Source of the DNA: Chiridota heheva
Taxonomy: Eukaryota > Echinodermata > Holothuroidea > Apodida > Chiridotidae
DNA length: 64,000 nt
Reading direction: 5' to 3'
Assembly: GCA_020152595.1 (NCBI GenBank)
Contig: JAIGNY010002230.1
Span: 1,292,501-1,356,500, forward strand
Shown piece after piece: positions 1 to 10,953 of the stretch (position 1 is its first letter; each line of letters starts with the position of its first letter). Position numbers and translations under genes: made by a program. The notes under the pieces were generated by a model, which made no database searches, had not been told where the DNA came from, and saw only the letters and a list, made by a program, of their open reading frames with translations.

Positions 1-225
1 AGAAAAAGTTAAATAGATTTTCTTTAAAATACATTAACAATTGTTAAGAATGTAATGATGAGAGCGCCAACCTTCCGTACATAGTAGACGTTCAATCCAC
101 ACCGTGACAGATAAGACAGGACTTAACGAAAAAAGATTTGTAAATGCTTTCTTCACCATTTTTATTTTTGGAGTCCTCTTTCATATAAGATGAACATGGT
201 TGACTACTGAACTAATCCTTTAACT
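1..225. repeat. Dispersed repeat family R3, copy cut by window edge
   Basis: This stretch matches by eye 41045-41295 and 62740-62955. Shared landmarks are the block 'agcgccaacc', the pair 'ttcttcaccattttt' and 'gtcctctttcatataagatg', and an end near 'aactaatcctttaac'. It is one arm of a larger inverted-repeat element best seen at 62385-62955. No coding sequence is visible. The family is unnamed here. Confidence 0.7.
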
Positions 226-239
226 CGAACTCGAACAGT

Positions 240-712
240 AACTGGGGCCCTTCGGCAACTTTACTGAAAGGGTCTTTCTGCAATTCAACTGAGGGACCTA
301 TTGGCAACTTTAGTGAAGGCCCATTGGCAACTTCACTTAGGGAGCCGTTCGCCAACATCACTAAAGGGTCCTTCGGTAACTTGTCTGAGCCGGAGGCCCT
401 TCGGAAACTTCACTGAGGGGGCCGTTCGGCAACTTCATTGAAGGGTCCGTTCGGCAACTTCATTGAGGATCCTTCTGCAACTTCACCAAGGGGGGCCCTT
501 TGGCACTTTCACTGAGAGGGCCTTCGGTAACTTCTCTGGAGGACCCTTCGGCAATTTCATTGAGGGGGCCGTTCGGCAACTTCACTGAGGGGGCCGTTCG
601 GCAACTTCACTGAGGGGGCTCTTGGTAACTCTGTGGGGCCCTTCGGCAACTTCACTGAGGGGGCCCTTCGGCAACTTCACTGAGGGGGGCCCTTTCGGCA
701 ACTTCACTGATA
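240..712. repeat. 27-bp tandem array, GC-rich
   Basis: About 16 diverged copies of a unit close to 'ggcccttcggcaacttcact' followed by 'gaggggg' (about 27 bp). Copies differ by small indels, so this is an old, poorly homogenised minisatellite. Its GC content is far above the flanks. Minus-strand reading frames through it are repeat artefacts. Confidence 0.9.
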
Positions 713-1262
713 ATTCAAGTTTAGGAAGCCCCTGTAAAAGCAATAGGCTATACTGATAGTCATTAAACAAATCTCAAGTCAAAGCTATCTGTGGGCATGC
801 GGAATGTGTAATAGAGTTCGTTGGTGTAACCAAAGAGGGTGCCACACTCACAACTTTCAGTCCGTTGTCCAATTATTAAACAGACAGGCTGATACATAAA
901 AACAGGCTGAGGTCAAAAGTAAAGATTCTGACTACGTTAAAATAAAATTGCAACGGCAAATGATGGCACGGAGATTCTCAGCGGCGTAGGAACATATCTG
1001 ACATGGGGGGAGGGGAGGGGAGGGGGAGGGGGTGGTTCCTAACTGGATCAAAAATAACGATAACGTAGGCGATACGAATAAAAAATGCCATCTCTGTTTT
1101 TTTTCTTCTATGATTTATTTGATATTTTACTTAAGCGTAATTGATGGCTTTGACAAAAAAAAAAAAAACTGGGAACGGGGAGGGAAGGCTTAGGCTACGG
1201 CATTTGTCAAACACACCCCCCTTAGACACGCCATTGTTAAACCCAAGTTATATATGTTATGT

Positions 1263-1368
1263 TATAGCATAGCATAGCAAGGTTTAACGTCCCGAAAGCA
1301 TTCAGTGCTGGACATTATATCAAGACGGCCACGGCCTTTGATAATCAGTTGTAAACTCACTGGTTGCA
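1263..1368 (-). mobile_element. tRNA-derived SINE, 3' part, minus strand
   Basis: Reverse complement of the SINE body seen in full at 27041-27225. On the minus strand it reads 'ctgcaaccagtgag', 'aactg.ttatcaaaggccgtgg', 'cttgatataatgtccagcac' and ends in 'gctatgctatgctat'. The tRNA-like head is missing, so the copy is 5'-truncated. Confidence 0.75.
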
Positions 1369-2176
1369 GTGTATCGATTGAAATATTGTTCAGTGATTTG
1401 GGAAGGAGGGGGAGAGGGGGTGGGAGGGGGAACCAATACCCTTTCAGTTTGCACCGTAACAAATATTTGTGGATCAAAAATCTTCAATTTCAGACCAAAA
1501 TCCACAATTTAAGGTAAAAATTCGTCAAGTTTGGATCAAAGTCCAAACGTTCAAAACTCCTCCCGGAGAGGCAAAACTCGAATTTCGCGCAAAGTTGTAC
1601 CTTTACGAGACGCTACTACTTGGCAACGACCTCAAGTCTAACGCTATCCAACCAAAATGCTAACAACATAGTCAAGTTTCGTTTAAGTTGGAAGTTGTCT
1701 GAAAATCTGAAGACACCAGCTATTTCTAACAACGAAACAAATTAAACCGATGATTTGAATTATAAAGTTGAGCACAACGTGTACAATGGATGGAAAGAAA
1801 ATTGACGGGACTGTTTTAGAAGGTTATTCCCCTGGTATGTATCGCAGGTTTTCTCGTGTTTCCTAATCTGAACCAGTTTCACGAAAATAAGTTATAACTC
1901 GTTTCTGAATCTTAATCAATAAAGTCGAAAAAAAATCTTCAAGAGGACATGAACGCCAACCGAGCGTAAAAAGTATGAGTAAGAAAAAAAAAAAAACTAG
2001 TTGGCAATACAAGTGTTAGTAAGTTAAACTTTGAAACAGTTGAGACTTGGTGCATGTACAATGTCTGACGGTAAAGCATTCCAATCCTTTAGTGTGTGAG
2101 GGAAGAAAGAGTGTTTATATACATTCTTTTTAGCATAGGGAACCTGGAAATTAAGGTCTTTTTTGGGCCATCTAGA

Positions 2177-2848
2177 CACAGGTGTTCCTAGCATTATGGC
2201 AAGCTATACTTATTACATATTTATAACAAGGCAGGTCCCCTCCTACCACGACTTTCGAATCATATAGGATAATTCCCTTTTATGACCCCTTTGGGAATCT
2301 TAATTGGGCTACATTTTTTTACTCTAACTCACATTTGCCGGAGACTCCCTTTGTTTATAATTTGCCACAATATTTGTTATTTTTTTCCGATGAGATGTAC
2401 AAACGATAAATTTTCTATCCCATTATAGTCATGATAGTTTAAATGCCCGACAATTTGCTGCAAACCAAAGAAATGTTGCGATGAAGCCATTGAAGTGCTA
2501 CTTCTTCATGACGTCATTGCAACATTTCTTTGGTTTGCAGCAAATTGTCGGGCATGATTTACACTGTCATGACTGTAAATGGGGTGGAAAATTCATCGTT
2601 TGTACATCTCAATGGAAAAAATTAGAAATACTGTGGCTTATAAATGAAAAAGGGAGTCTCTGACAAATGTGAGTTGAGTAAAAAAATGTAATTAAGATTC
2701 GCGAGTGGTCAAAAAAAGGAAGTTTTATATAGGCTACGGTTCGAAAGTTGCGGTAGGAGGTGACCTACCTTGTTTTATATATATTTATATATATATATAT
2801 ATATATGTAATAAGTATATAGGTTGCCATAACGCTAGGAACACCTGTG
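2177..2848. mobile_element. Foldback (long inverted-repeat) element
   Basis: Two arms of about 310 bp face each other across a short loop near 2490. The left end reads 'cacaggtgttcctagc' and the right end its complement 'gctaggaacacctgtg'. The loop-proximal arms are 'aatttgctgcaaaccaaaga' and its complement at about 2522-2548. Arms match through most of their length with indels, and a (TA)n run has expanded in the right arm near 2780. No ORF of note. A non-autonomous foldback/MITE is the simplest reading; no target-site duplication is clear. Confidence 0.8.
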
Positions 2849-2854
2849 ATCCAA

Positions 2855-3254
2855 AATGCATAGCCCACTTTATTTTTAGCGGGGAAGATCTTCCGTGCTA
2901 ATTTTTGATTGAAATTATTCTTTTAATTTTGGTGCACCATTGTAATTCTAGGTGCACACTTTTAATTCTAGGTCATCTAAAGTTCAATAAATTTTAGTTT
3001 TCTACATTAAAAAGCTTAGAAAAGTCAAGTTGTTGATAGCCTAAGCACAGGAAAACTTTTCATACTGCAACTTCCGCATTTTGTTAGATGTTTTTGTATC
3101 ATTTCCACTATGAAATAGATGATTATTGGTGCACATTTTCTAGACGTTGGTGCACATTTTGTAGATCTTGGCGTGCATTTTCTAGACATAGGCACACATT
3201 TTTGAGTGCAAAAATGATCTTCTGCGCACACTTTGCAAACTATGCAGTTTGGAG
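2855..3254. repeat. Dispersed repeat R1, uninterrupted copy
   Basis: Matches 20935-21425: 'gaagatcttccgtgctaatt', 'aattctaggtgca', 'gaaaagtcaagttgttgata', 'ttggtgcacattttctagac', 'gcaaactatgcagttt'. Here the site 'aattctaggt' is intact, whereas the second copy has a TA-flanked MITE at this point. The copy lies between inverted copies of the foldback end (about 2820-2848 and 3255-3285). Confidence 0.75.
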
Positions 3255-4997
3255 CACAGGTGTTCCTAGCGTTATGGCAACCTATATAGGCTCCTACTTA
3301 TCACAGGTTACTCAGTTTTCAGACTAGACAGATTAGATACTCTCAATGGTAGAGGAGGTGGTGTTCTATTGTTTGTAAATAACAGTTTTAATTGCATAGA
3401 TAAGACTGCTCAGTTTTGGTTTTTCAAATTGCCTACAGTATGGTGTGAGCTCATTGTTGATAGCGATGTTGGTAGTTGACTGGTTGTTGGTGTTGTGTAT
3501 AAATCACCAAATTCTAGTCCTGAGAACAATCAGAAATTGCTTGACTGCTTTAGGAAACATTTTCTGGGAGTTGTATCCAACTGCTTTTTCACCCAGCATG
3601 TGTTGTTTCACACGTGGTAGTAGTTGTCTTGATTTGATTTTCAGTAGTGAAAAAAGTATGGTTAAAAATGTGCTAAGTAATGGTAAGGTAGGGTGTAGTG
3701 ATCATGACCTCATTAGTTTTGATCTGTATTGTTTCACAAAAAGTTTCCCAGCTAATAAACTGGTTTAAGATTTTAAGAATGCTAATTTTGCTGCACTTTA
3801 GGATAATTTGACATTTGATTGGACTTCTTTGCTCCATGACTTAGATCCTTCTAAATTATGGGATGTTTTCGGAACTGAAGTTTTGGAGGGTGTGAATAGC
3901 TTTGTCCCATAAAAGAAGGTATGTAGACGTAATCGGCTGGTGTGGATGTCTCGGGAGGTTTTGTGGGCTGTTTGGAAAAAGAAGAAGTTGTGACGTTGTT
4001 ATGGGTATAAGGATCATGAAAAGTTCACAAAGGGTTTGATAAGAGATACTAAGTGCTTTTTGAAAATTGTTTGTCCAAAGAGGTTAAGATCATTTCACTC
4101 TTTATGTTCACTTAAAGCAAAAACCAAGGAGGTTGTTGGTCCCTTTCGGGGTAATGATGGTGTTACTATCATTAGTGGTAAGGAGTTGAGGTTAGGTTTG
4201 AATGAACACTTTGTATGTGTTTTTACCAAAGAATCACTTGCTGATGTTGTGGATTATCTTAGTGTGCACTCTCCAGTATCCATTAAGGATGTTGATTTTT
4301 CAGTTGATGTTGTGTCTAAGATATTTGAGGGTTTAAATTCAAATACTGTAAAGCACCCAGTCCAAATGGTATACATCCTGTTGTCTTACGTGAGTGTTCT
4401 GATGTTCTTTCTGTTCCCCTGAGTATTATCTTTACAAGGTCCTTTGATGTTGGTGTTTTTCCTAGTGATTGGAGAATTGCTAATGTCACTCCTATTTTTA
4501 AAAAGGGTGACCACAGTTTGCCCTGTAAGTATAGGCCAGTGAGTCTTACTAGTGTTGTGTGCAAGGTCATGAAGTCCATTGTTAAGGATGTTGTACTAGA
4601 TCAATGGTTTGGTGAATTTGTCCCAGCATGGGTTCTAACCTAAGAGGTCTTGTGTTTCTAGTTTATTGGAGTTTCTTGATGTTAATAAACTAGTTGATTC
4701 TGGTCATAATGTGGATGTTATCTATTTAGATTAAAAAAGAGCATTTAATAAGGTTCCCTTAGGCAGGCTCATTCATGTTGAAAACAAGAGCACTTGGTGT
4801 GGAGGAAAAGTGCACCAGTTGGATATATTCTTGGTTAGTTGACAGGTCACAAAGAGTTGTTGTTAATGGTGAAGTATCTCCATAGAAGAAGGTTACAAGT
4901 GGTGTTCCTCAGGGTTCTGTATTGGGTACACTTCTTTTCTTATTTCTTAAATGATATTGATGTTTCCTTTGGCTCCAGAATTCATGCCAATTTTTTT

Positions 4998-5360
4998 TTC
5001 TTTAAGCCTACCCGCACCCGGCGCCTGAGTTTATTCTGAAAACTCAGGTATGACAATTACCAACCCGACTTTCTGTTCAGTGTATTGTGTTTCCACTCCA
5101 AACAATAATTGTTTATCTGCCATTCCCATGCAAACCACAGCCAAGTAGCTCAAGGCTATTTGTGTGTATAAGATATACAGAAAGGCAATGCTGAATAATC
5201 AGGCTTTTTTGTGATCATATCACTCATCCGTGTTCAGTGTCTTAGTGGGAGAAATTTGTTTGCACACTGGTGATAAAAATAGCTGCCTGAGGTAATAATG
5301 TGTGCATTAACTGTGAATGATTGATGGACCATTTCTCCTTAGGAATGATATTGCTTCATG
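4998..5360. repeat. Repeat R6 inserted into the LINE
   Basis: A second copy lies at 43422-43768. Shared text starts at 'tctttaagcctac', passes 'ccactccaaacaat', 'ccattcccatgca', 'gtgtcttagtgg', 'ctggtgataaaaatag', and ends at 'gatattgcttcatg'. LINE coding sequence stops just before it and resumes just after it, so the copy at 4998 is a true insertion and its limits are quite well fixed. No coding capacity; class unknown. Confidence 0.75.
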
Positions 5361-5444
5361 TTGTAAATTTGCTGATGATGCTAAGCTGTACAGGATTGTT
5401 GATGATGCTAGGGATTCTTTACTGTTGCAAACTGTTTTGGATAT

Positions 5445-6225
5445 TTATTTATTTTATTGATTTATCTATTTCCGCAACATAACATGTGACAAATATTATA
5501 ATGTACATGAAAGAAAAAAAACATAATACAAAGGGGTAGATAATTATATACAGAACAGCTTATATCATTAAATGGATATGCATGATTAATTTTATGTACA
5601 ATTATTTACATGATAACAAATATGCAGAGGAGATCTAGAGGAAGCAGTGCTCATTGAATTCCAGGCCACCCAATATAAGAAAAAAAAATCAAGACTTATT
5701 TCCTTAATCCCACCCACACCACCACACCAATGATAGGGATGATATAAAAGGTCGTGGTCAATAATTATTCAACAGATATCATTAAAAAGCTGATTTAAAG
5801 AAATTTAAGGATCGCTGGGTAAGTAAACACACATCTAAAGAGTTTTAATACTTGGGCCACTTATATATAATGTTTTTTGGTACAAAGAAGAATTATATGT
5901 ATTTTGATAAAAGTTATCCTTGTTACGTGTATTATGATGTTGAACATCACCAACCTTTGTAAAAAAAAAGATTAGAAATTGGATGGAAGTAGATTATTAT
6001 TATTTTTATACATTAAAATACCAAGTTGATAGTTGTGTAAATCAAATATGTTAAGAATATGGTTCTTCTTAAAAATTGGTGTAGTGTGTTCACAGTATGT
6101 TACATTGTTGATAAATCTCACAGCACGCTTCTGAAGAATCATTAGACGATTAACAATAGATGGAGAGGTATCAGCCCAGACAATAGAACAATAACTTAAA
6201 TATGGTAAAATTAGTTATTTTCTTG
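5445..6225 (-). mobile_element. Minus-strand LINE 3' end nested in the plus-strand LINE
   Basis: On the minus strand, from 6225 leftwards, it encodes the post-RT part of a CR1/RTE-like protein: LPYLSYCSIVWADT, then RLMILQKRAVRFINN, then HTTPIFKKNHILNIFDLHNY. It runs to an AT-rich tail 'aataaataaatatcc' at 5445. It is 5'-truncated (only the C-terminal region remains) and carries stops. The host LINE frame is interrupted at its left and picked up at its right, so it inserted after the host LINE. Confidence 0.8.
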
Positions 6226-6780
6226 GTCCCAAACGTGGCAGATGTCATTCAATGTTTATAAATGCAAAACTATTCATTTTGGTTAGAGCAATTTGGCTTT
6301 TGATTACAGCATGAATGGTTTAAATCTTGGTTGAGTTGATCAAGAAAGGGATCTACATGTAGGTGTTGTCATTCTAGCAATCTGATGCCTTCTAACCTTC
6401 AATGTGTGCTTCAATAGCTGCAAGGGCAAATAGGAAGCTTGGTTTTATTAGAAGAAATTGTTGTTTTCTTGGTAGAGAGCTTCATAATTTGTATAAGCAG
6501 TTTAATAGTCAGGCCTCATCTTGAGTATGCTATTCAGGCTTGGAATCTCTTTCATATAAAGGATAAGTTCATTCTGGAGCAGGTTCAGTAAAGAGCCACT
6601 AGACTTATTCCTGAAGTAAGGAATCTCTCTTATGAATCTAGGTTGCGAATTAGAAAGGAATTAGAAAGGATTAGAGTATTTGGGATATATCATGTGTTAG
6701 AATTGCGATGCAGATTATGGTAGGTCCCAAAAAGTTTTCTGTTGTTTTACCAAGGGTCACGGTTCGATTGGGTGTTTTGG

Positions 6781-7920
6781 GTGCCCGAACATACCCTTGA
6801 AATAAATATAAAAAATCAGAAACCAACTAAAATACATGTAGTATTTTCTGTCAGTAAGCCTATAAAGCTACAATTTAATATGGAAAAAAACAAACAATCA
6901 AAGCTTTTCTTGCACTGATCCTTGCAAGTGAAGTTTGATGGGGAATGAAACCAAGAATGTCTGAACCATGGGGCAACAGCAGGTGACCTCCTCCCTGCTG
7001 ACCCCCTCACTGGCAGGTGACCCATGGCCTGCCCTTCACCTCATGGGGCAATGGGGGCAATTCTTGCCCCATTTGGTATTTATTTAGAGCGTTTTCATTC
7101 TCCCTTGCTAATAGAGAATAATGGTGATGATGCTTAAAAATCTTTTGATGCTAGGCTATGAATAATAGTTGTTTTTAAGATAGTATTTATCTTCAATTGT
7201 GCTTCTTCACGTTCAGGTGCATGCATGTAACCAAAGTTTTATCCCCATGCTATGACTCAAGTGGCAGAATAAAAAGTACCCTCTTCTTGAGTTTCGCTTC
7301 TTGCCTTTTTTGCATGCAGACATACCAAAATGAAACTCATGATAGGGAACAACATTGAACTGTATGGGCAGTGGCGTCAGTAGGCTATTTTGACTGGGTG
7401 GGAAGGGGGGCGGTAAAGTATAAAATCTACCAACAGCCTCAATTTAGCATCACATATGAAGGAAAAAACTGCCTCCCTGTAAAAAAGTTAATAATCAAAA
7501 TCGGTATTTTTACCGACCTGATACCAGATTTACCGACTAATCTTAAAGTTTACTGACGAGTCTCAATTTGTTTGTTGCCATGCAAGGAAACTCCTTTATT
7601 ATGCATCTTTAATAAGTTTTCAGTGTTCCTCATAATAATTTTCAGAGAAATTTTATTTGAAATTGACCTAGGGCTAAAGATCAAGTCTCCATTCATTATC
7701 TTGATTGCCACCTTGCACACATTTGGCAAAAAAACAAATAAATACATAACATACTTTGCAGCGGCAGCGCTACGGGGCATGGGAGAATTTAACCCTCACG
7801 AGATCACTTGCCCCCCAGAAAGTCTAATTTATAGGTTTTTGCCCTCCACGAGACAACTTTGCCCCCCTCTTCCTTCCCCCTCCTCCCCATGACCAGTATG
7901 GGAAACTTGCACGCATTTGC
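6781..7920. other. Intergenic/upstream sequence, no gene seen
   Basis: No convincing exon or named element. There is a short G/C-rich stretch with 'aggtgacc'-type inverted words at 6975-7030 and a small hairpin 'atcggtatttttaccgac' near 7500. Short reading frames here lack protein-like composition. Confidence 0.4.
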
Positions 7921-8040
7921 TTATCATTCCTACACACATACCAGTTCATCGTAGGAAAACTGCTTTGAAAATCAAATTACTTATCATTCCTACACACATA
8001 CCAGTTCTTCGTAGGAAAACTGCTTTGAAAATCAAAATAC
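7921..8040. repeat. Exact-length 60-bp tandem duplication
   Basis: Two adjacent 60-bp units beginning 'ttatcattcctacacacata' differ at very few positions (for example 'gttcatcg' versus 'gttcttcg'). This is a recent simple tandem duplication in non-coding sequence. Confidence 0.95.
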
Positions 8041-8547
8041 ACGTGTTTCCAAGACAATAGCAAAAAAGTTGTTGTCTTAGTCGAACTGGCAAAATCGGTA
8101 TACGAGAGAGTAATTTGTCCTCTTTCCTATGGTGTACAATTCAATCGTCTTCATGATACTTCACCACCTGTAAGTTTTTTTATTGAAAAAATAGTTTATT
8201 TATTTTTTACCCATTTTATATGCTTGCATGTTACAAGTTGTTTAGTGACATTGTTGATCTTTGTTAAGTCGTAGCTCCAGTGATATTTTATCAATTACAA
8301 CAGCTAAACTTGTAAAAGTTTGATAAATATGTATTGAAATATGTATGTTAAAGTCATTCTGATTAAACAATGTTTGTAACATGTAAATTTGCCAACGAAC
8401 TTCAAACGGTCTTCTAAGCCGAAACTCATTAAAGACCTTATGAATATTCATTTATATGCGTAATCTACATTTCAACCATTCAGCAGAGTTGTAAACGTGT
8501 TGTGTGTTTCCTGTTCGTGAGGCTGTACTGAAATTTTTTGTGTTGTG

Positions 8548-9643
8548 TATTTCTTTGTTTCCCAAACCACAAAACTGTATACAGTTTCACCTCTCCACCC
8601 CTGGTTCAAAATTCCCAGTTCTGTATTTTTAGTCACACACATCAGAATATAATGGCAATCCTTTTTTGTTGTGTGGACTGATGCATATAACTATTTATAC
8701 CTCAATGTTAGGCTGTTCATTTACAAATTTGGCCAAATTTTTAAATTTACTAAGTCATTTTATAATGATGCTGTAAATGTTCCAATATGAATACATGGTG
8801 CTGCCACTGCATGCTTAGCATTTATTTCATTAATCACATGTCTTAACCCTTACTCTACCAGAGCATTTGAGATTACAACTGTTATTTTAGGGAACTTTTT
8901 GGAAAGGGGGCTTTATCTGTAATAAGTTTATATTATATGAAAGCTAAGAGGCTTTGGACTTTATGTTGGTTTGCATAATTCTCTGGTTAAATCTGAACAT
9001 TTATGCAATTAAGGTAAAATTATTGATAGAATTTATGAATTGTTGAAAGAAGGACCTTTCATTTGATAGTACTTTTGATTTTTTTTTTGGAGCCAGAAAA
9101 AAGTTCATATGTCAATTTCAATTTTTTTGACCTGAAAATTGACCTCTGATTTTGCCAATGATCTATCTGATAGGATTTGGCACTATACTTTCCTATAAAC
9201 ATGCATTGTTCCTTTCTATGATACACAAAATTAATATGATATAAAAAGGAAATGTTTACACCAATATTTCAATAAAAATGTTATGCAAATGATATGCAAA
9301 ATAGCTAATTTACCTCATTCATTAGTAAAGGCACTGCTTAAGAATTTTTCCTGCATTTTTCAAGCAACAAATTAACACATTGTTCCACAAGTTTGGGTTT
9401 GCATCATAACATTGAGGTATAAATAGTTCTATGCTCATATTTCATTACACCTTTCCCCAACAGCAAAGACAAACAATGCCAGCATCGATTACGGCTACTA
9501 CTTATATTACAAGGAATGCCATTATATTTTGATGTGTGTGACTAAAAATACCATGTAACACCAGTGGGAGTAGTTGTTATCTTAAAGGAACCTAGGAAAA
9601 GTGAAACTGTATACAGTTTCGTGGTTTGGTAAACAAAGAAATA
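8548..9643. mobile_element. TIR element with about 43-bp ends and possible TA target
   Basis: The left end reads 'tatttctttgtttcccaaac' continuing through 'cacaaaactgtatacagtttcac'. The reverse complement of the right end (9601-9643) reads 'tatttctttgtttaccaaac' and continues with the same words. Further internal inverted similarity is seen ('ttatacctcaatgtt' near 8695 versus 'cattgaggtataaat' near 9410). TA precedes 'tttctttg' on both sides, compatible with a Tc1/mariner-type target. No transposase is visible, so it is non-autonomous. Confidence 0.7.
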
Positions 9644-10020
9644 TATAACTTTTACTTCAACCGGTCCTGCTCCATTTGAGGGCAGGTTGAAATGTTCCTG
9701 GTTTTAAGCAAAGCCATTTCTAATGTTTATGCACAGGCTTGAAATTTTCAGTTTATAAGCCAATTTCAGCCATTGGAAGCTTTGAAAATATTTATATTTA
9801 TTCAGGTTACGTTGAGTGTCTTGTAGAAACTTACTTTTGTTGATTCCTATAGGAAAAGGTGAAAAGGTACACAAAAATGGTTTCGAGCATCAGTAATCAT
9901 GTTGATGTTGCCTAACTTGGTATCCTTTAGTGACAATTGGTACCACGTATGAAATGTCAACAAATTTGTCAAATACAGGAAAATCCTTAGAGAAATACAA
10001 TTTCCAAGGAAATACAGGGG

Positions 10021-10250
10021 TTGGGGTGGGGTGGGGGGTTCTGGCTTATCTATATTGGAAGGGGGACCAGGGATAATGTCATCCCCAAAAATATGGCCCT
10101 CTCCCAGGATACAAATTGCTTCAAAGAAAAAAATCCCCTTACATGGGACTGCTTGGCCTCCACCATTAGTCTCTTGCCCCCAACATGGGTCTCTTGCCCC
10201 AACATGTGTCTCTTTCCCACCACATGGGACCTTTCCCTTAAAATTGTAAT
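10021..10250. repeat. Short C-rich degenerate repeats
   Basis: Three imperfect copies of 'gtctcttgcccccaacatgg' occur at about 10168-10235, next to a G-rich run at 10020-10045. Reading frames on both strands through here are low-complexity and do not look like a gene. Confidence 0.5.
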
Positions 10251-10489
10251 CATACTCCACTGCACCACTACCTCAGAACATGGAATAAAGATTTTCGAAA
10301 TAGGTATATGGGCACTGTTGCACTACAAATTAAAGGTTGATCTGTAGTTTCATCCAAAATTACTCTAAAAAGGACAATTTATGTTAATCAAGTCAGATTT
10401 TAGTGACCCATTTACTTGTTTATAATCCTTACAAGTAAATAATCCCAGCTAAATTATAGTGTTTTTGTTTAATTTTGAACGGATCCGCA

Positions 10490-10692
10490 CTAAATGTTAG
10501 CTATGCCTAATGTTAGCTATGCCTAATGTTAGCTATGCCTAATGTTAGCTATGCCTAATGTTAGCTATGCCTAATGTTACTATGCCTAATGTTAGCTATG
10601 CCTAATGTTAGCTATGCCTAATGTTAGCTATGCCTAATGTTAGCTATGCCTAATGTTAGCTATACCTAATGTTAGCTATGCCTAATGTTAGG
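10490..10692. repeat. 16-bp tandem array
   Basis: About 12 nearly identical copies of 'atgttagctatgccta', with one copy short by a base or two and a single C/T variant near 10663. The tight identity implies recent expansion. Confidence 0.95.
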
Positions 10693-10743
10693 CCTAACGA
10701 GTAACGTTAGTAAGCATGAAGTTTGAAATATACACTCGTGATT

Positions 10744-10953
10744 TTAGAAATTCAAAAAAATCATTTCACATGGTTCTGATAATCTTTGGGCCTCTTCTGG
10801 GTTGGGTCCAAGTACTAAAAGATCTCCATCACTGGTAGAAGCCCTCTGATTTCTCCTAATCCTCAGTTTCACTTTCAAACAAGACTCGGGATACACGTTC
10901 TTCTGTCGTCTCAACGTAAATGTCAAAAAGTTTGAAAATAACTCTAGTGACAT
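10744..10953 (-). CDS. Possible minus-strand coding exon, unidentified
   Basis: A minus-strand frame from ATG at 10953 to a stop at 10744 encodes 69 residues with normal protein composition: it includes LRRQKNVYPESC, KLRIRRNQRAS and GPNPEEAQRLSEP. It is more protein-like than the surrounding intergenic frames and has little repeat similarity. It could be the last exon of a minus-strand gene or an internal exon ending at an alternative GT near the final codons. The product is not recognised. It might belong with the minus-strand frame at 14778-14950, but phases cannot be fixed by eye. Confidence 0.3.
   Translation of the reverse strand: MSLELFSNFLTFTLRRQKNVYPESCLKVKLRIRRNQRASTSDGDLLVLGPNPEEAQRLSEPCEMIFLNF

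Larger units (their letters stand above)
3300..6780 (+). mobile_element. Broken CR1/Jockey-like LINE (endonuclease + reverse transcriptase)
   Basis: Fragments in several frames keep the right order: endonuclease pieces (GGGVLLFVNN near 3355, GVVYKSPNS near 3487, SDHDLISF near 3699), then reverse transcriptase motifs (YRPVSLTS near 4532, SGVPQGSVLG near 4895, FADDAKLY at 5368-5391), then the post-RT block RPHLEYAIQAW near 6512 and RATRLIPEVRNLSYESRLRI near 6594. These are typical of CR1-group LINEs. Multiple stops and frameshifts make it dead. The 5' end is missing; the element starts inside the endonuclease. It is interrupted by a 363-bp repeat at 4998-5360 and by a minus-strand LINE tail at 5445-6225, after which the frame resumes as WQMSFNVYKCKTIHFG. 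Confidence 0.85.
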
